Below, piece after piece: positions 63,608 to 64,000 of a stretch of 64,000 nt of DNA. The DNA lies in contig OX638368.1 of NCBI GenBank assembly GCA_951812925.1, positions 17,671,187 through 17,735,186 on the forward strand, written 5' to 3'. The stretch is from Calliopum simillimum (taxonomy: Eukaryota > Arthropoda > Insecta > Diptera > Lauxaniidae). A model generated the notes under the pieces. It was given only the letters and a program-made list of their open reading frames with translations. It searched no databases and was not told where the DNA came from. The stretch's first letter is position 1; the number at the start of each line of letters is the position of its first letter. Made by a program: the position numbers and the translations under genes.

Positions 63608-64000
63608 AGGCGTGGCACAGCTCACAATGAAACAACATGTTTTTATTATCCTTTCTTAGGTTTCATCTTATCTCCATGCCTAATTACATATAAATTGTTA
63701 CTTCACCTGTTGGAAATATTTCCATTTACGGGCGTGACATCGCCCACTTAAAAAACAAACACGGCACGCAATGGTCTAGAAAGCGATTCTAGCCAGTCAT
63801 AAGTCTTTCCTGCTTATTTTTGATATAAGAAATATTAACTTGTATGTTTCTGGGGTCATGGTTCTAAATCTGGAACCCATTTTTAAAACAATATGGCAGA
63901 TCCAAAACGGAGTTCAACTTTCTGAAGAAATTATTATATAACGACAATATTTTGGCTTTAGCGGTTTTTGAGGTCGGTGACTCCAAATGTGCAACAAAAC
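63608..64000. repeat. Dispersed composite repeat, partial copy 3
   Basis: GGCGTGGCACAGCTCACAAT and TTATTATCCTTTCTTAGG match the start of the copies at 1960 and 3085. Runs off the window. Confidence 0.45.

Overview
Host and general character. This is A+T-rich eukaryotic DNA with no operons. It most likely comes from a higher fly (Diptera, Brachycera). The evidence is a BEL/Pao LTR retrotransposon, CR1-, R1-, RTE- and RNase-H-bearing non-LTR elements, Tc1/mariner, hAT-like, piggyBac-like and FB-like foldback DNA transposons, and a dispersed repeat with the phrase CTCAGGAGGTGACGCTGAT that I associate with fly non-coding DNA. The species cannot be named. Almost all supported features are transposable elements. 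Host-gene evidence is limited to one strong candidate first coding exon with a weak second exon (28.46-28.82 kb, minus strand) and a weak 5'-UTR intron candidate at 62.15 kb.

Layout. 1-1.9 kb: non-coding, with a cluster of CGGAGAATGA motifs. 1.9-4.3 kb: a dispersed repeat with ~145-bp tandem units, carrying a 259-bp MITE and then a 1.1-kb foldback that contains a tRNA-like A-box/B-box module. 4.8-11.8 kb: a 260-bp MITE split by a complete BEL/Pao element (identical 322-bp LTRs, 5-bp target duplication GCCAC, one open 1946-codon gag-pol frame). 12.8-17.9 kb: a degenerate ~57-bp tandem array split by a 4.6-kb foldback, itself split by a 2.4-kb element. The foldback arms carry eight GGTCA-N6-TGACC-like inverted half-sites. 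20.7-25.3 kb: another copy of the same MITE core, split by an apparently full-length 4.4-kb CR1-type element on the minus strand with ORF1 and ORF2 open. 25.5-28.2 kb: retroelement debris and three small foldbacks. 28.4-34.4 kb: the candidate gene start and its upstream region, with six exact ATTATTCGTTAC motifs, interrupted by a dead R1-like element.

34.7-46 kb: a piggyBac-like MITE, two long hairpins, an RNase-H-bearing retroelement fragment, an hAT-like MITE with arms built of CCAAGAC, and two copies of a second foldback family with a tRNA-like module (42.1-44.2 and 44.6-45.2 kb). One of these hosts a 1.4-kb near-perfect palindrome and the other splits an older foldback. 49.1-53.5 kb: a dead Tc1/mariner element whose transposase gene is cut in two by a 3.1-kb foldback that itself holds several further elements. 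53.7-60.1 kb: a 6.4-kb FB-like foldback with a perfect 9-bp target duplication, arms made of 277/413-bp tandem units (690-bp higher-order repeat), and an RTE fragment near its centre. 60.1-64 kb: non-coding DNA with piggyBac-like MITEs.

How it fits together. The window is a record of nested insertions. Interrupted repeats give empty-site information, so several boundaries and target duplications could be read directly (5 bp for BEL, TA for the second foldback family, 8 bp for the hAT-like MITEs, TTAA for the piggyBac-like MITEs, 9 bp for the FB-like element). The most unusual pattern is the presence of RNA-polymerase-III-promoter-like modules inside terminal-inverted-repeat foldbacks of two different families.
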